A DNA stretch of 64,000 nt from Paracoccus sanguinis (GCF_900106665.1 NZ_FNNA01000005.1:1-64000); one strand, 5' to 3'; positions 17,497 through 26,251 are shown, counted from the first letter of the stretch. Translations and numbers: made by a program. The notes: a model not told the origin generated them from the letters alone.

Positions 17497-17931
17497 GGCG
17501 GGGGCTCGGGGCGGGCGGCGCGAGTGCGTCGGTGGGCCGGGGCTTCGGCTGGACTTGAGGCGGTGGTAGGGGCAGGTGGGCTGGCGGCCGCGTGATCGCG
17601 GCACCCGCCCCGACCTGTAGCGTTGTCGCTTTTGCGGTGCTGCCGCGTGGGCCCGCGCTGCCGCTTCGTGCGCTTTGGCTAAAGCTTGGATTGTGCCGCT
17701 CAATCCTCCGGCTGGACTCATCCCGTCGCGCGACGATGAACACCTTGCAGCGGACCGCGCTGCTGCCGCGGTCGGAGCTGTGACAGGAGCGACCGTGGTG
17801 AGGTGGCGGGGCGCATGGGTTGCGGGTCGGGGCGGGTTGGGCTCCATACGGCGACAGCCTCCCACGCTCCCCGCCGTCCTGCTCCCCTATAGGTGACGCT
17901 TCCCGGCGCTCCGGCGCAGGTCGCAAGCCGC
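17497..17931. other. Non-coding stretch after the CAP gene
   Basis: No gene is supportable. Read on the minus strand, roughly 17720-17820 encodes HHGRSC and SSAVRCKV-like fragments that weakly resemble the HGRGAY and TAGCIAV motifs of the L,D-transpeptidase. It may be the oldest and most decayed member of the array of 3'-end copies that follows, but the match is too weak to call. Confidence 0.3.
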
Positions 17932-18060
17932 GGTCAGGATAGACGACCGAGACGACAATTTCTCTGTCAGACAAGGTGATGCGACCAACGGTCCATCCCC
18001 GCGGCTTTTGTGCGCCAAGCCATCGGCCCCGGGCCCCTGTGCCGTTGCGGGTGACCGCCG
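17932..18060 (-). pseudogene. Decayed copy 4 of the L,D-transpeptidase 3' end
   Basis: Minus-strand translation gives GRWLGAQKPRGWTVGRITL then SDREIVVSVVYP, aligning with GAYGAAQKARDWTAGCIAVS then DKEI...VVIYP of the intact enzyme. The catalytic cysteine is replaced (TAGC to TVGR). The nucleotide resemblance extends over about 110 bp. It is the farthest clear copy and has no start of its own. Confidence 0.65.
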
Positions 18061-18063
18061 CCG

Positions 18064-18215
18064 CCCTGAGGGCTCGGTTACCGTCGCTGGCGGGTGAACC
18101 AACAAGAGAAGGGGCTTTGATCGTCTCTTCATTCACGGCGATGCAGCCAAGTGCCACTCCTGCGCCGTTTGCGTCGGGCCTCAGGTACCGCGGTCCCGAG
18201 CCTGCCTTGGGATGA
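18064..18215 (-). pseudogene. Decayed copy 3 of the L,D-transpeptidase 3' end
   Basis: Minus-strand translation contains VALGCIAVNEETIK, matching TAGCIAVSDKEIED of the intact enzyme and keeping the cysteine. The plus-strand stretch ACGGCGATGCAGCC is shared exactly with the intact gene. The end of the unit, near 18064, still resembles the intact stop region, but the stop codon is lost. Confidence 0.65.
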
Positions 18216-18231
18216 TCGACCCTGCCCTCAA

Positions 18232-18385
18232 GGGGGCACACGACCGGCGTGCCGGAGCAAACTATCGAGACGGCAGCTTCGAGCCGTCTGTCGGTCGCGG
18301 AGATTCAACCGACCAGCCTACCGCCGCGCCTCTGCCGCTGCGCCATAGGCGCTGCGATGCCGCGTCCGCTGCCGGTGACCACCCC
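18232..18385 (-). pseudogene. Decayed copy 2 of the L,D-transpeptidase 3' end
   Basis: The plus strand shares CGACCGGCGTGCCGG-type sequence and GCGCCATAGGCGC with the intact gene's 3' end. Minus-strand translation reads SGTPVVCPLEG where the intact gene ends PGTPVVIYP. The stop codon has been lost by a small deletion, so the frame runs on into copy 3. Confidence 0.65.
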
Positions 18386-18522
18386 GCCCTCAGAAGGAGA
18401 TCACCGCTGGCGTGTGGAGTGGGAGAGCAAGGCGCCCTTTGCGGCGCTCGTCGGTCACGGTTTTGCAAGCCGACGACCCACTTCCGCACCGCGCCACAAG
18501 GGCACCCAGCCCCCACAGCGCC
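18386..18522 (-). pseudogene. Decayed copy 1 of the L,D-transpeptidase 3' end
   Basis: This unit abuts the intact gene. Minus-strand translation ends TPAVISF followed by a stop at 18390-18392, equivalent to TPVVIYP and stop in the intact gene 136 bp away. The interior keeps the GTCGGTCACGGTTTTGCAAG stretch corresponding to the catalytic region, but frameshifts remove a continuous reading frame. Confidence 0.65.
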
Positions 18523-18525
18523 CCC

Positions 18526-19038
18526 TCAGGGGTAGATCACCACCGGCGTGCCGGGGCGGACCATCGAGAAGATGTCCTCGATCTCCTTGTCGGACACGGC
18601 GATGCAGCCGGCGGTCCAGTCCCGCGCCTTCTGCGCCGCGCCATAGGCGCCGCGGCCGTGGATCATGATGTCGCCGCCGGGCTGCTGGCCCAACATCATC
18701 GCCCGCGCCTTGTCCTCGGGGTCAGGGTACGAGATCCCCAGCGACAGATGGTACTGGCTGTTGGGGTTCTGGCGGTTGATGTAATAGATGCCCTCGGGCG
18801 TGCGGCCGTCGCCCTCGAACTGCTTGTGGCCGATCGGCTGGAAGCCCAGCCCGATGTCATAGGCCTTGAGCACCTTGCGGCCCGACAGCAGGAACATCTG
18901 CCGGTCGCCCTTCTCCACCACGATCTGGGTGACGGGCGGGCCGTTGTAGGTCTTGAACTTGCTGGTCGGCTTGGCGGCGCAGGCGGTCAGGACGACAAGC
19001 GCCACCAGCGCAAGAATATTGCGGATCAACGGAATCAT
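18526..19038 (-). CDS. L,D-transpeptidase (YkuD-family) lipoprotein
   Basis: A 170-residue YkuD-domain protein, which forms or attaches 3-3 cross-links in peptidoglycan. The start at 19038 gives a lipoprotein signal ending VVLTAC (cysteine 20). The domain runs IVVEKGDRQMFLLSG, GFQPIGHKQFEGDGRTPEG, then the catalytic region IMIHGRGAYGAAQKARDWTA and GCIAVSDKEIEDI, with the catalytic histidine near 127 and cysteine near 144. GGGGCAGAG precedes the ATG. Four decayed tandem copies of its 3' end lie immediately downstream, a striking feature treated under findings. Confidence 0.9.
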   Translation of the reverse strand: MIPLIRNILALVALVVLTACAAKPTSKFKTYNGPPVTQIVVEKGDRQMFLLSGRKVLKAYDIGLGFQPIGHKQFEGDGRTPEGIYYINRQNPNSQYHLSLGISYPDPEDKARAMMLGQQPGGDIMIHGRGAYGAAQKARDWTAGCIAVSDKEIEDIFSMVRPGTPVVIYP

Positions 19039-19138
19039 CTCTGCCCCAAGAATCGTTTTTTGTGGTGGTCTTTTACCGGCCATACCATCATCGGCGGTTT
19101 CCCGCCAAACCGAAAATGCCTCGAATGTCAGGTTTTGC

Positions 19139-20389
19139 CTAAGCCTGTCGCCGGAAGGCCGCGGCGATCTCGACGTGCGGGGACCAGCGGAACTGGTCGA
19201 TCACCCTCAGCGAGGTGAGCGCGTACCCCCCCTCGGTCATGATCCGGGCATCGCGGGCGAAGGTCACCGGGTCGCAGGCGACCCACGCCACCACGGGCAC
19301 ATCGGACGCGGCGAGCGCCCGCGCCTGCGCCTCGGCACCGGCGCGCGGCGGGTCGATCACCACCGCGTCGAACCGCGCCAGCTCGTCGGGCAAGAGCGGC
19401 CGGCGGGCGAGGTCGCGGGTCTCGGTCGTGACCTTGCGCAGCGCCCCCGCCGCCGCCCGCCAGCCCGCGTCGAGCGCGGTGAGTGGCGCGGCGAGGCCCT
19501 CGACCGCGTGAACCTCGGCGTGCTCGGCCAGCGGCAGGGTGAAGGTGCCGATGCCCGCGTAGAGATCGGCCATGCGAGCAGCGTCGCCCACCGTGGCGCG
19601 GATGGCGGCGAGCAGCGCGGCCTCGCCCTCGGCGGTCGCCTGCAGGAAGGCGCCGGGGGGCGGGACCACGCGGGCCCGGCCCAGCGGCAGCGCCGGGGGG
19701 CGGCGGGTCAGGGTTTCGGTTGCGCCGGCGGCGTCGGTCCAGTCGAGCCGCGCCCAGTCGGCCTCCCGCGCCTGCGCCGAGAGCGCGGCCAGCAGCTCGG
19801 GCGTCAGCGGCTTGCCGCCGCGCGCCGCGATGTCGAGCCCGGCCGGCGTCTCGGTCACGGCCAGCGTCACCTCGCCCGCCCGGCTGCCGCCCAGAGCGAC
19901 CAGCCGGCGCAGGTCCGGCACCGCGGCGAGGATTGCGGGGCGGACGACGAGGCATTCGGCCAGGTCCACCACCACGTCCGAGGCGCGGGCGTGGAAGCCG
20001 ACCAGCGCGCCCTTCTTCGTCCGCCGCCCGGAAAGCACCGCACGGCGGCGCGAGCGGGGCGGCGAGGTGGCGATGCCCTCGACCCGCGCCGTGATGCCTT
20101 GCGCGGCGAGCGCGCTCTCGACCACCCCGACCTTCCAGCCGGCCACGAACGCGTCGCTGCCGTGCATCAGCGGGCAGCCGCCGCAGGCGCGGTAGTGCGG
20201 GCACGGGGCGCGGACCCGGTCGGGCGAGGGGGTGAGGATGCGCGGGGCGGGGATGCGGCCGTCCTCGGCGGTGCCCTCGATCTGTTCCCCCGGCAGCACG
20301 AGCGGTGCCAGCGCGCGGGCCTCGCCCGCCACCGCCACCGCCACCCCGTCGCCGCGCCGGCCCAGCCGCTCGACCGTCCAGACGGTCAT
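19139..20389 (-). CDS. Class I SAM-dependent RNA methyltransferase (RlmD/RumA-like)
   Basis: A 416-residue uracil-5 RNA methyltransferase. It has an N-terminal TRAM-like beta domain, an iron-sulfur cluster motif APCPHYRACGGCPL (cysteines from about residue 63) with a further cysteine in AECLVV, a Rossmann domain with ADLYAGIGTFTLPLAEHA, and the catalytic nucleophile in VAWVACDPVTFARDA (about residue 372). RlmD modifies U1939 of 23S rRNA; the site here is inferred from family. Its ATG overlaps the stop codon of the ABC transporter gene upstream (ATGA), so it ends a tightly coupled operon. Confidence 0.87.
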   Translation of the reverse strand: MTVWTVERLGRRGDGVAVAVAGEARALAPLVLPGEQIEGTAEDGRIPAPRILTPSPDRVRAPCPHYRACGGCPLMHGSDAFVAGWKVGVVESALAAQGITARVEGIATSPPRSRRRAVLSGRRTKKGALVGFHARASDVVVDLAECLVVRPAILAAVPDLRRLVALGGSRAGEVTLAVTETPAGLDIAARGGKPLTPELLAALSAQAREADWARLDWTDAAGATETLTRRPPALPLGRARVVPPPGAFLQATAEGEAALLAAIRATVGDAARMADLYAGIGTFTLPLAEHAEVHAVEGLAAPLTALDAGWRAAAGALRKVTTETRDLARRPLLPDELARFDAVVIDPPRAGAEAQARALAASDVPVVAWVACDPVTFARDARIMTEGGYALTSLRVIDQFRWSPHVEIAAAFRRQA

Positions 20390-22233
20390 TGCGCGGCCTC
20401 GACCGCCGCCTCGTCGGTGCCGAGGAAGCCGCCCGACTGCCGGTTCCAGTAGCGGGCGTAAAGCCCGCCGCGGGCGAGCAGCGATTCGTGGCTGCCCTCC
20501 TCGACGATGCGGCCGGCGTCCAGCACCACGATCCGGTCCATCTCGGCGATGGTCGAGAGCCGGTGGGCGATCGCCAGCACCGTCTTGCCGGCCATCACGC
20601 GCGCAAGCTCGTCCTGCACCTGCGCCTCGACCTCGCTGTCGAGCGCACTCGTCGCCTCGTCCAGCACCAGGATCGGCGCGTCCTTGAGGAAGGCGCGGGC
20701 CAGCGCGATCCGCTGCCGCTGCCCGCCCGAGAGCTTCACCCCGCGTTCGCCCAGATGCGCGTCATAGCCGGTGCGCCCGGCGAAATCGGTCAGCCCGAGG
20801 ATGAACTCATGCGCCTCGGCGGCGCGGGCGGCGGCGATCATCTCGGCCTCGGTCGCGTCGGGGCGACCGTAGAGAATGTTGTCGCGGGCCGAGCGGTTGA
20901 ACATCGCGGTTTCCTGCGTGACCATGCCGATGTTTCGGCGCAGGCTTTCCTGGGTCACGTCGCGGACGTCGTGGCCGTCGACGCGCACCGCGCCCTCGTC
21001 CACGTCGTGCAGCCGCAACAGCAGCGCGACCAGCGTCGATTTCCCCGCCCCCGAGGCGCCGACGATGCCGATCCGCTCACCCGGCGCGATGCGCAGGTCG
21101 AGCGGCCCGACCGAGCCCGCGCCCTTGCCATAGGCGAAGCGCACCCCCTCGAACGCGACCGCGCCCTCGAGCCGCCCGAGCGGCAGCGCGCCGGGCTTGT
21201 CGGTCAGCGAGTGCGGCGGGGACAGCGTCTCCATCCCGTCCTCGACCTCGCCGATGCTGCCCCAGATCCCCATCAGCGCCATGCTGACCCAGCCGGTCAT
21301 CTGCGCCAGCCGCATGGCGATGGCGCCCGAGGCGGCGACGTCGCCCGGCGTGGCCGCGCCGCGCGACCACATCCAGACCGCGCCGCCGACCAGCACCACC
21401 GGCAAGAGCCCCGCCACCACGGTCAGCGAGGTGCGGAACCAGGTGTTCAGCCGGCCGAAGACGATGGCGCGGTCGCGGAACGTCTCCATCGCGCCCAAGG
21501 CCGCCTGATCCTCGTGCCCGGCCTGGGCGAAGAGCTTGACCGTCTTGATGTTGGTGATGGTGTCGACGACCTGCCCGGTGATCATGGCGCGGGCCGAGGC
21601 GCGGCCGGCGGACTGCGCCCGGATGCGGGGCAGGAAATAGCGGATGAGGCCAAGGTAGAGCGCCAGCCACACGAGCAGCGCCACCGCCCCCCAGCCGTCC
21701 ACCGAGGCGAGGTAGATCGCCGAGCCCAGTACCGCCGACAGCGCAAAGGCCGCGGTGTTGACCATTTCCGAGGCGACGTCGGTCACGGCGCGGGCGGTCT
21801 GCATCTGCTTCTGCGCGATGCGGCCGGCGAAGTCGTTGTCGAAGAAGGTGACGGACTGGCCCATCGTCCAGCGGTGCAGCCGCGATAGCACCAGCGGCAG
21901 GACGTTCGGCCCGATGATGACGTTCGAGGTGGCGCTGGAGAACCCGAGGATCGCCGGGCGGAGGATGAGGAAGAACCCCACGAAGGCTGCGATCAGCCCG
22001 CCGTGATCGGCCAGCGTGCGGGTGCCGGACTGGGCCACCGCATCGACCACCATCCCGAGCAGCGTGGCCGAGGCGACCTCGGCCGCGCCCGACAGCGCCG
22101 AGGCGAAGGCCGCGAGCGTGAGCCCCGGCCAGGCACCCGACAGCGCCCAGCGGAAGAACGCCCCGAGCGTCCGCGGCGGCGGGCCGTCGGCGGGGCGGAA
22201 GGCGTCGATCATGCGCTCGAACAGACGGTGCAT
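20386..22233 (-). CDS. ABC transporter, fused permease and ATPase
   Basis: A 615-residue half-size exporter: an N-terminal membrane domain with about six segments (about 30-330) and a C-terminal ATPase domain with Walker A GIVGASGAGKSTLVALLLRL (about 390-410), Q-loop, signature LSGGQRQRIALARAFL (about 500) and Walker B ILVLDEATSALD. It resembles MsbA/MdlB-type exporters for lipids or drugs; the substrate cannot be told. The ATG shares one base with the stop of cca (TGATG), and its own stop overlaps the methyltransferase start, so the chain hslO-nudL-cca-ABC-methyltransferase is continuous. Confidence 0.9.
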   Translation of the reverse strand: MHRLFERMIDAFRPADGPPPRTLGAFFRWALSGAWPGLTLAAFASALSGAAEVASATLLGMVVDAVAQSGTRTLADHGGLIAAFVGFFLILRPAILGFSSATSNVIIGPNVLPLVLSRLHRWTMGQSVTFFDNDFAGRIAQKQMQTARAVTDVASEMVNTAAFALSAVLGSAIYLASVDGWGAVALLVWLALYLGLIRYFLPRIRAQSAGRASARAMITGQVVDTITNIKTVKLFAQAGHEDQAALGAMETFRDRAIVFGRLNTWFRTSLTVVAGLLPVVLVGGAVWMWSRGAATPGDVAASGAIAMRLAQMTGWVSMALMGIWGSIGEVEDGMETLSPPHSLTDKPGALPLGRLEGAVAFEGVRFAYGKGAGSVGPLDLRIAPGERIGIVGASGAGKSTLVALLLRLHDVDEGAVRVDGHDVRDVTQESLRRNIGMVTQETAMFNRSARDNILYGRPDATEAEMIAAARAAEAHEFILGLTDFAGRTGYDAHLGERGVKLSGGQRQRIALARAFLKDAPILVLDEATSALDSEVEAQVQDELARVMAGKTVLAIAHRLSTIAEMDRIVVLDAGRIVEEGSHESLLARGGLYARYWNRQSGGFLGTDEAAVEAAQ

Positions 22234-23384
22234 CAGGGCGCCTCACCGGCAAGAAGGGCGATGTCGATGAGCGCGGGCGCGGGCAGGGCGAAGCCTGATT
22301 CGATCCACGCCGCCTCGGCCGCCTTGAGCCCGCGGCCCAGCGCAGCGCCGGTCAGCCGTCCGGCGAGGTCCGCCGCCGTCACCGGCAGGCGCTGCCCCTC
22401 GGCCGCGGCGATCCGGTCTCGCCACCCTGCGGGCAGGGCGCCGTCCGCCGCGCGCAGCAGCGCGAGTTCCCCCGCCCGCGCTTGGCCAAAGCGCCAGGCG
22501 GCCTCGCCCAGGCTGCCGGCGAAGCGCAGCTCCTCCTGCGCGCGGGACTCAAGGCGCGAGAGGCGCAGCCGCTCGGCGGCCTCCGCCCCGCCCAGCGCGG
22601 CGAGCCGCACGGGCCAGCGGGGGGAGGGCGGTGGAAAGTCCGGCTCGGCCGCCACCAGCCGCGCCAGCCGGGCGGGGTCGGCGCCGGGCAGGATCACCGC
22701 GAGCACCCCGGTTTCGTCCATCAGCCGCACCGCCTCGCGCGGGTCGGGCGCGTCGAGCAGCTTGCGCAGCTCGGCCCCGATCCGCTCGCGCGAGATCCGC
22801 GCCAGCCCCGCCGCGCCGCGGGCGCAGGCGTCCAGCGCCGTAGGGTCGGCGCCGCCCGGGCGGCCATAGCGGGCGTGAAAACGGAAGAAGCGCAGGATGC
22901 GCAGGTAATCCTCGGCGATGCGCCGGTCGGCGTCGCCGACGAAGCGCAGCCGGCGGGCGGCGAGGTCGGGCAGGCCGCCGACCGGGTCGATCACCGCCCC
23001 GTCGGCGCCCGCGTAAAGCGCGTTGATGGTGAAGTCGCGCCGCGCCGCGTCCTCCTCGAGCCGGTCGGAAAAGGCGACCACGGCCCGGCGGCCGTCGGTC
23101 TCGACATCGCGGCGGAAGGTCGTGACCTCGAAGCCGCGGCCATCCGCGACCAGCGTTACGGTCCCGTGGGCGATGCCGGTCGGCACGGCCTTGAGCCCGG
23201 CCGCCTCGGCCAGCGCGATCACCCGCTCGGGGCGCGCGTCGGTGGCGAGGTCGATGTCCTCGACCGGCTCGCTCAGCAGGGCGTTGCGCACCGCGCCGCC
23301 CACGACCAGCGCCCGCACCGGCGCCAGCGCGCCCAGCACGGCGCGCAGGCCGGGGTCGTCCATGAGCGCGGGCGGCAGGTTCAT
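22233..23384 (-). CDS. cca: CCA tRNA nucleotidyltransferase / poly(A) polymerase family
   Basis: A 383-residue class II nucleotidyltransferase that adds or repairs the CCA end of tRNAs. The catalytic head has VVGGAVRNALLSEPVEDIDLA (given here as one 21-residue region split at GG-AVR and EDIDLA, residues 28-48) with the DxD metal pair, then RRDFTINALY (about 122), the neck with RRIAEDYLRILRFFRFHARY (about 165) and an ERIGAEL helix. The ATG at 23384 overlaps the nudL stop as ATGA. Some relatives are poly(A) polymerases; separating the two needs phylogeny, but CCA addition is the usual role in this family. Confidence 0.9.
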   Translation of the reverse strand: MNLPPALMDDPGLRAVLGALAPVRALVVGGAVRNALLSEPVEDIDLATDARPERVIALAEAAGLKAVPTGIAHGTVTLVADGRGFEVTTFRRDVETDGRRAVVAFSDRLEEDAARRDFTINALYAGADGAVIDPVGGLPDLAARRLRFVGDADRRIAEDYLRILRFFRFHARYGRPGGADPTALDACARGAAGLARISRERIGAELRKLLDAPDPREAVRLMDETGVLAVILPGADPARLARLVAAEPDFPPPSPRWPVRLAALGGAEAAERLRLSRLESRAQEELRFAGSLGEAAWRFGQARAGELALLRAADGALPAGWRDRIAAAEGQRLPVTAADLAGRLTGAALGRGLKAAEAAWIESGFALPAPALIDIALLAGEAP

Positions 23385-23971
23385 CCCGCCACCCGGCGCG
23401 CCAGCGATAGCAGCACCCGCGCCGTCGCCCCCCAGATGTAGTAGGGACCGAAGGGCGCGACGTGATAGGACCGCCAGCCGCCGCGCCACATCCGCCGCTC
23501 GATCCGGTAGCGGGCCGGGTCGGCGATATGGTCGAAGGGGACGGTGAAGACCTCGTCCACCTCGCCCGCCTCGGGGACCGGGATGAAGGGGCCGCGGATC
23601 ATTGCCAGCACCGGGGTCATGGCGAAGCCGGTGACGGTGCGGTGCGGCGGCAGCAGCCCCAGCACCTCGACCGCGGCGGGGTCGAGCCCCACCTCCTCCT
23701 GCGCCTCGCGCAGGGCGGCGGCGGTGGCATCGGCGTCGCCGGGATCGACCTTGCCGCCCGGCAGCGCGATCTGCCCCGGGTGGTGGCGCAGGCCGCTCGC
23801 CCGCTTGGTCAGCACCAGCCGCCCGTCGGGATGGAACGCCGCGAGTACCCCGGCGGGCCGCGCCCCGAGCCCCTCGGGGACGGGCCCGTTGAGGTCGAAA
23901 TCCGAACTCGGCGCGGCCGGCATCGCCAGCGCGCCGAGCAGCCTGTCGCGGATGTCCCCGCCCGACGTCAT
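23381..23971 (-). CDS. CoA pyrophosphatase (NudL-like Nudix hydrolase)
   Basis: A 196-residue Nudix enzyme of the CoA-diphosphatase type, cutting CoA and its esters to acyl-phosphopantetheine and 3',5'-ADP. It shows LTKRASGLRHHPGQIALPGG, the family's LLTxRs...HxGQxxFPGG pattern, directly before the Nudix box GKVDPGDADATAAALREAQE then EVGL (about residues 70-94). Downstream PFDHIADPARY and PYYIWGATARVL also fit. It is linked by ATGA overlaps to hslO upstream and cca downstream, the usual order in this family. Confidence 0.9.
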   Translation of the reverse strand: MTSGGDIRDRLLGALAMPAAPSSDFDLNGPVPEGLGARPAGVLAAFHPDGRLVLTKRASGLRHHPGQIALPGGKVDPGDADATAAALREAQEEVGLDPAAVEVLGLLPPHRTVTGFAMTPVLAMIRGPFIPVPEAGEVDEVFTVPFDHIADPARYRIERRMWRGGWRSYHVAPFGPYYIWGATARVLLSLARRVAG

Positions 23972-24999
23972 TCCCGGGCGGCGTCCAGCGCGTTGCCCTC
24001 GGCATCCACGGTCGCCTCAAACCCCAGGCTCGCGGGGTCGAAGTCGTAATGCGCGCCGCAGAACTGGCAGTCGGCGGTGACCCGGCCCTCGGGCGTGGTC
24101 ATGTGGCCGATGTCCTTGGCCGAATAGATCGACAGCGTCCCGCGCACCCGGTCAGCCGAGCACGAGCAGCCGAACTCGACCCGCTGGGGATCGAACACCC
24201 GCGGGGTTTCCTCGTGGAACAGCCGCAGCAGCAGGTCGGTGGGCGCCACGCTCGGCCCGATCAGCTCGAGCGGCTCGACCGTCGAGAGCAGGTGGTTGGC
24301 GCGGGTCCAGTCCTCGGACTCGGCGCCCTGCAGGATGTCGGCGGCCTCGATCAGCCCACCCTCGCCCGAGCCGCCCTCGCCCGAACCACCCTCGCCGGCC
24401 CCCATCGGCTGCGCGGGCAGGGTCTGCAGCATCACCCCCCCGGCCCGCCAGCGCGGGTCCTCGTCGCCCGGCATCAGGCTTTCGCCGTAGCTGAGCGCAA
24501 AGCTGGTCGGCAGCTGCTCGGACTGGGCGAAGTACGTCCCCGCGCAGGCCGAGAGGGAGCCGCCGGCCAGCGGCGTGATCCCCTGATAGGGCAGGTTCCC
24601 CGCCCCCTGGTCGATGAGCAGCGCGAAGTAGCCCTCGCCGATCTGGTCGAAGGCCGGGCGCTCATCGAGCCGGTCGGCGTCGAAGCTGGCCCAGCCGCGG
24701 ATGCGGGCCGGGCCGCCGTCCTCGGCGGGGGCATAGTAATCCGCCGCGAGCGTACGGATCGCGCCGTTGCCGCGGACCTGAATCGACAGCTTCCAGCGCA
24801 GCTTGACGGTCGGCCCGATCAGCGCGGCGAGCAGCGCCACCTCGGCCACCATGGCGGCGACCGGGGCGGGATAGTCGTGGCGGGTCAGGATATGGTCCAG
24901 CACCCCGTCGAGGCGCGCGACGCGGCCGCGCACCCCGGAACGGTCAAGCTGGAACGGCAGGACGGTGTCGTCCCAGGCGATCTGGTTGATCTTGGTCAT
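23968..24999 (-). CDS. hslO: Redox-regulated chaperone Hsp33
   Basis: A 343-residue holdase chaperone activated by oxidation. The N-terminal domain begins MTKINQIAWDDTVLPFQLD; the C-terminal zinc switch is GCSCSADRV (about 278) with ADCQFCGAHYDFD (about 311), the CxC...CxxC set. Between the domains is a low-complexity insertion made of three GEGGS-like units (about residues 196-210). I use the ATG at 24999, which has GAAAGG seven bases upstream; an ATG seven codons earlier lacks a ribosome site. It is the first gene of the coupled operon and follows hemH by about 175 bp. Confidence 0.92.
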   Translation of the reverse strand: MTKINQIAWDDTVLPFQLDRSGVRGRVARLDGVLDHILTRHDYPAPVAAMVAEVALLAALIGPTVKLRWKLSIQVRGNGAIRTLAADYYAPAEDGGPARIRGWASFDADRLDERPAFDQIGEGYFALLIDQGAGNLPYQGITPLAGGSLSACAGTYFAQSEQLPTSFALSYGESLMPGDEDPRWRAGGVMLQTLPAQPMGAGEGGSGEGGSGEGGLIEAADILQGAESEDWTRANHLLSTVEPLELIGPSVAPTDLLLRLFHEETPRVFDPQRVEFGCSCSADRVRGTLSIYSAKDIGHMTTPEGRVTADCQFCGAHYDFDPASLGFEATVDAEGNALDAARE

Positions 25000-25125
25000 C
25001 TCGGCCTTTCGGAAATCCATCGCGGCCGCTCGTGGGGCGCGGCGCGGTTCGCCCCAATATATAGGCGGCGATCCGGTGAACCCAAGCCGCCCCGCCAGCC
25101 CCCCTGACAGCCCGCCCGCCAGCCG

Positions 25126-25160
25126 CCTCGGGCTGGACCCAAATATCCCCGCCGGAGGCA
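25126..25160 (-). repeat. 35-bp intergenic repeat, copy 1 (after hemH)
   Basis: Read on the minus strand the element starts TGCCTCCGGCGGGGATATTT and continues GGGTCCAGCCCGAGG. It begins 15 bases after the hemH stop codon in the sense orientation. It is identical over 35 bases to copy 2 at 35986-36020, and its core recurs at 60562-60584. Confidence 0.8.
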
Positions 25161-25174
25161 ACCCGCCCGCGACG

Positions 25175-26251
25175 TCAGAGCCAGCCGGCGAGGTTCTCCT
25201 CGACGATCCCGGCCAGCACCTGGATGTGGGCGTCGTCGTCGTTGAGGCAGGGGATATAGGTGAAGTCCTTGCCGCCGGCGTGCTCATAGGCCTCGCGGAT
25301 CTCGCCGTTGATCTCCTCCAGCGTCTCGATGCAGTCGGCGCTGAACGCGGGCGAGATCACCGCGATGTCGGCGATCCCCCGGCGGGCGAGGTCGGCCACG
25401 TGCTCGACCGTATAGGGCTTGAGCCATTCCTCGCGCCCGAAGACCGACTGGAAGGTGGTGTCGATGGCATCCTCGGGCCAGCCCAGCCGCTCGCGCAGAA
25501 GCCGCGTCGTCTTCTGGCACTGGCAGTGGTAGGGGTCGCCTTCCAGCAGATAGCGGCGCGGCATCCCGTGATACGAGGCGACCAGCTTCTGCGGCCGCCG
25601 CCCGCCCAGCGTGCGTTCCACCGATTGGGCCAGCGCGTCGATATAGTCGGGGCGGTCGAAATAGGCCGGGCAGGTCCGCACCGCCGGCTGCCATTTCTGC
25701 GCCATCAGCGCCCGGAACAGCTGGTCGTTCGCGGTCGCCGTCGTGGCGCCGGCGTACTGCGGGTACATCGGCAGGAACACGATCCGCTCGCACCCCGCCT
25801 TGACCATCCGGTCGAGCACCGCGGGGGTCGAGGGGTTGCCGTAGCGCATGCAGAAGTCGACCATCACCGCGTCGCCCCAGCGCCGCTGCGCCTCGGCCCG
25901 CAGCTTGGCGACCTTGGCCTTGGTGATGGTCATCAGCGGGCTTTCGTCCGCCTCGTGGTTCCAGATCGAGCGGTAGTTGGCGCCCGAGGTGAACGGCCGC
26001 TTGGTCAGGATGATCCCCTGCAGCAGCGGCTGCCACTTCCAGCGCGGATAGTCGATCACCCGCTTGTCGCTTAGGAATTCGTTCAGGTAGCGGCGCATCG
26101 ACCAGTAGTCGTGGCCGTCGGGGGTGCCGAGATTGGCGACCAGCACGCCGATGCGCGGCTGCGGCAGGCTCGGGTGGTCGGCGGGGGCGTGCGGCAGGGC
26201 GCGGGGTGCTGGGGCGCGGGGTGCTGGCGAGTTCGGGGCTGGGGAGGTCAT
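25175..26251 (-). CDS. hemH: Ferrochelatase
   Basis: Ferrochelatase, 358 residues, inserting ferrous iron into protoporphyrin IX (or the coproporphyrin analogue) at the membrane surface. Family landmarks are VLVANLGTPDGHDYWSMRRY near the N-terminus, FLPMYPQYAGATTATANDQL, the metal-binding histidine in LVASYHGMPRRYLLEGDPY (about 228), and ISPAFSADCIETLEEINGE with the partner glutamate (about 309). The first 33 residues are proline- and alanine-rich and lie outside the fold. The ATG overlaps the stop of the upstream methyltransferase gene (ATGA). A 35-bp intergenic repeat follows the stop. Confidence 0.95.
   Translation of the reverse strand: MTSPAPNSPAPRAPAPRALPHAPADHPSLPQPRIGVLVANLGTPDGHDYWSMRRYLNEFLSDKRVIDYPRWKWQPLLQGIILTKRPFTSGANYRSIWNHEADESPLMTITKAKVAKLRAEAQRRWGDAVMVDFCMRYGNPSTPAVLDRMVKAGCERIVFLPMYPQYAGATTATANDQLFRALMAQKWQPAVRTCPAYFDRPDYIDALAQSVERTLGGRRPQKLVASYHGMPRRYLLEGDPYHCQCQKTTRLLRERLGWPEDAIDTTFQSVFGREEWLKPYTVEHVADLARRGIADIAVISPAFSADCIETLEEINGEIREAYEHAGGKDFTYIPCLNDDDAHIQVLAGIVEENLAGWL

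Noticed and set aside
17156..18241. A 361-codon minus-strand open frame across the decayed transpeptidase copies
   Set aside because: It runs antisense through the CAP-domain gene and reads through two truncated, catalytically broken copies. It has no plausible start or domain order, so I treat it as relic sequence.
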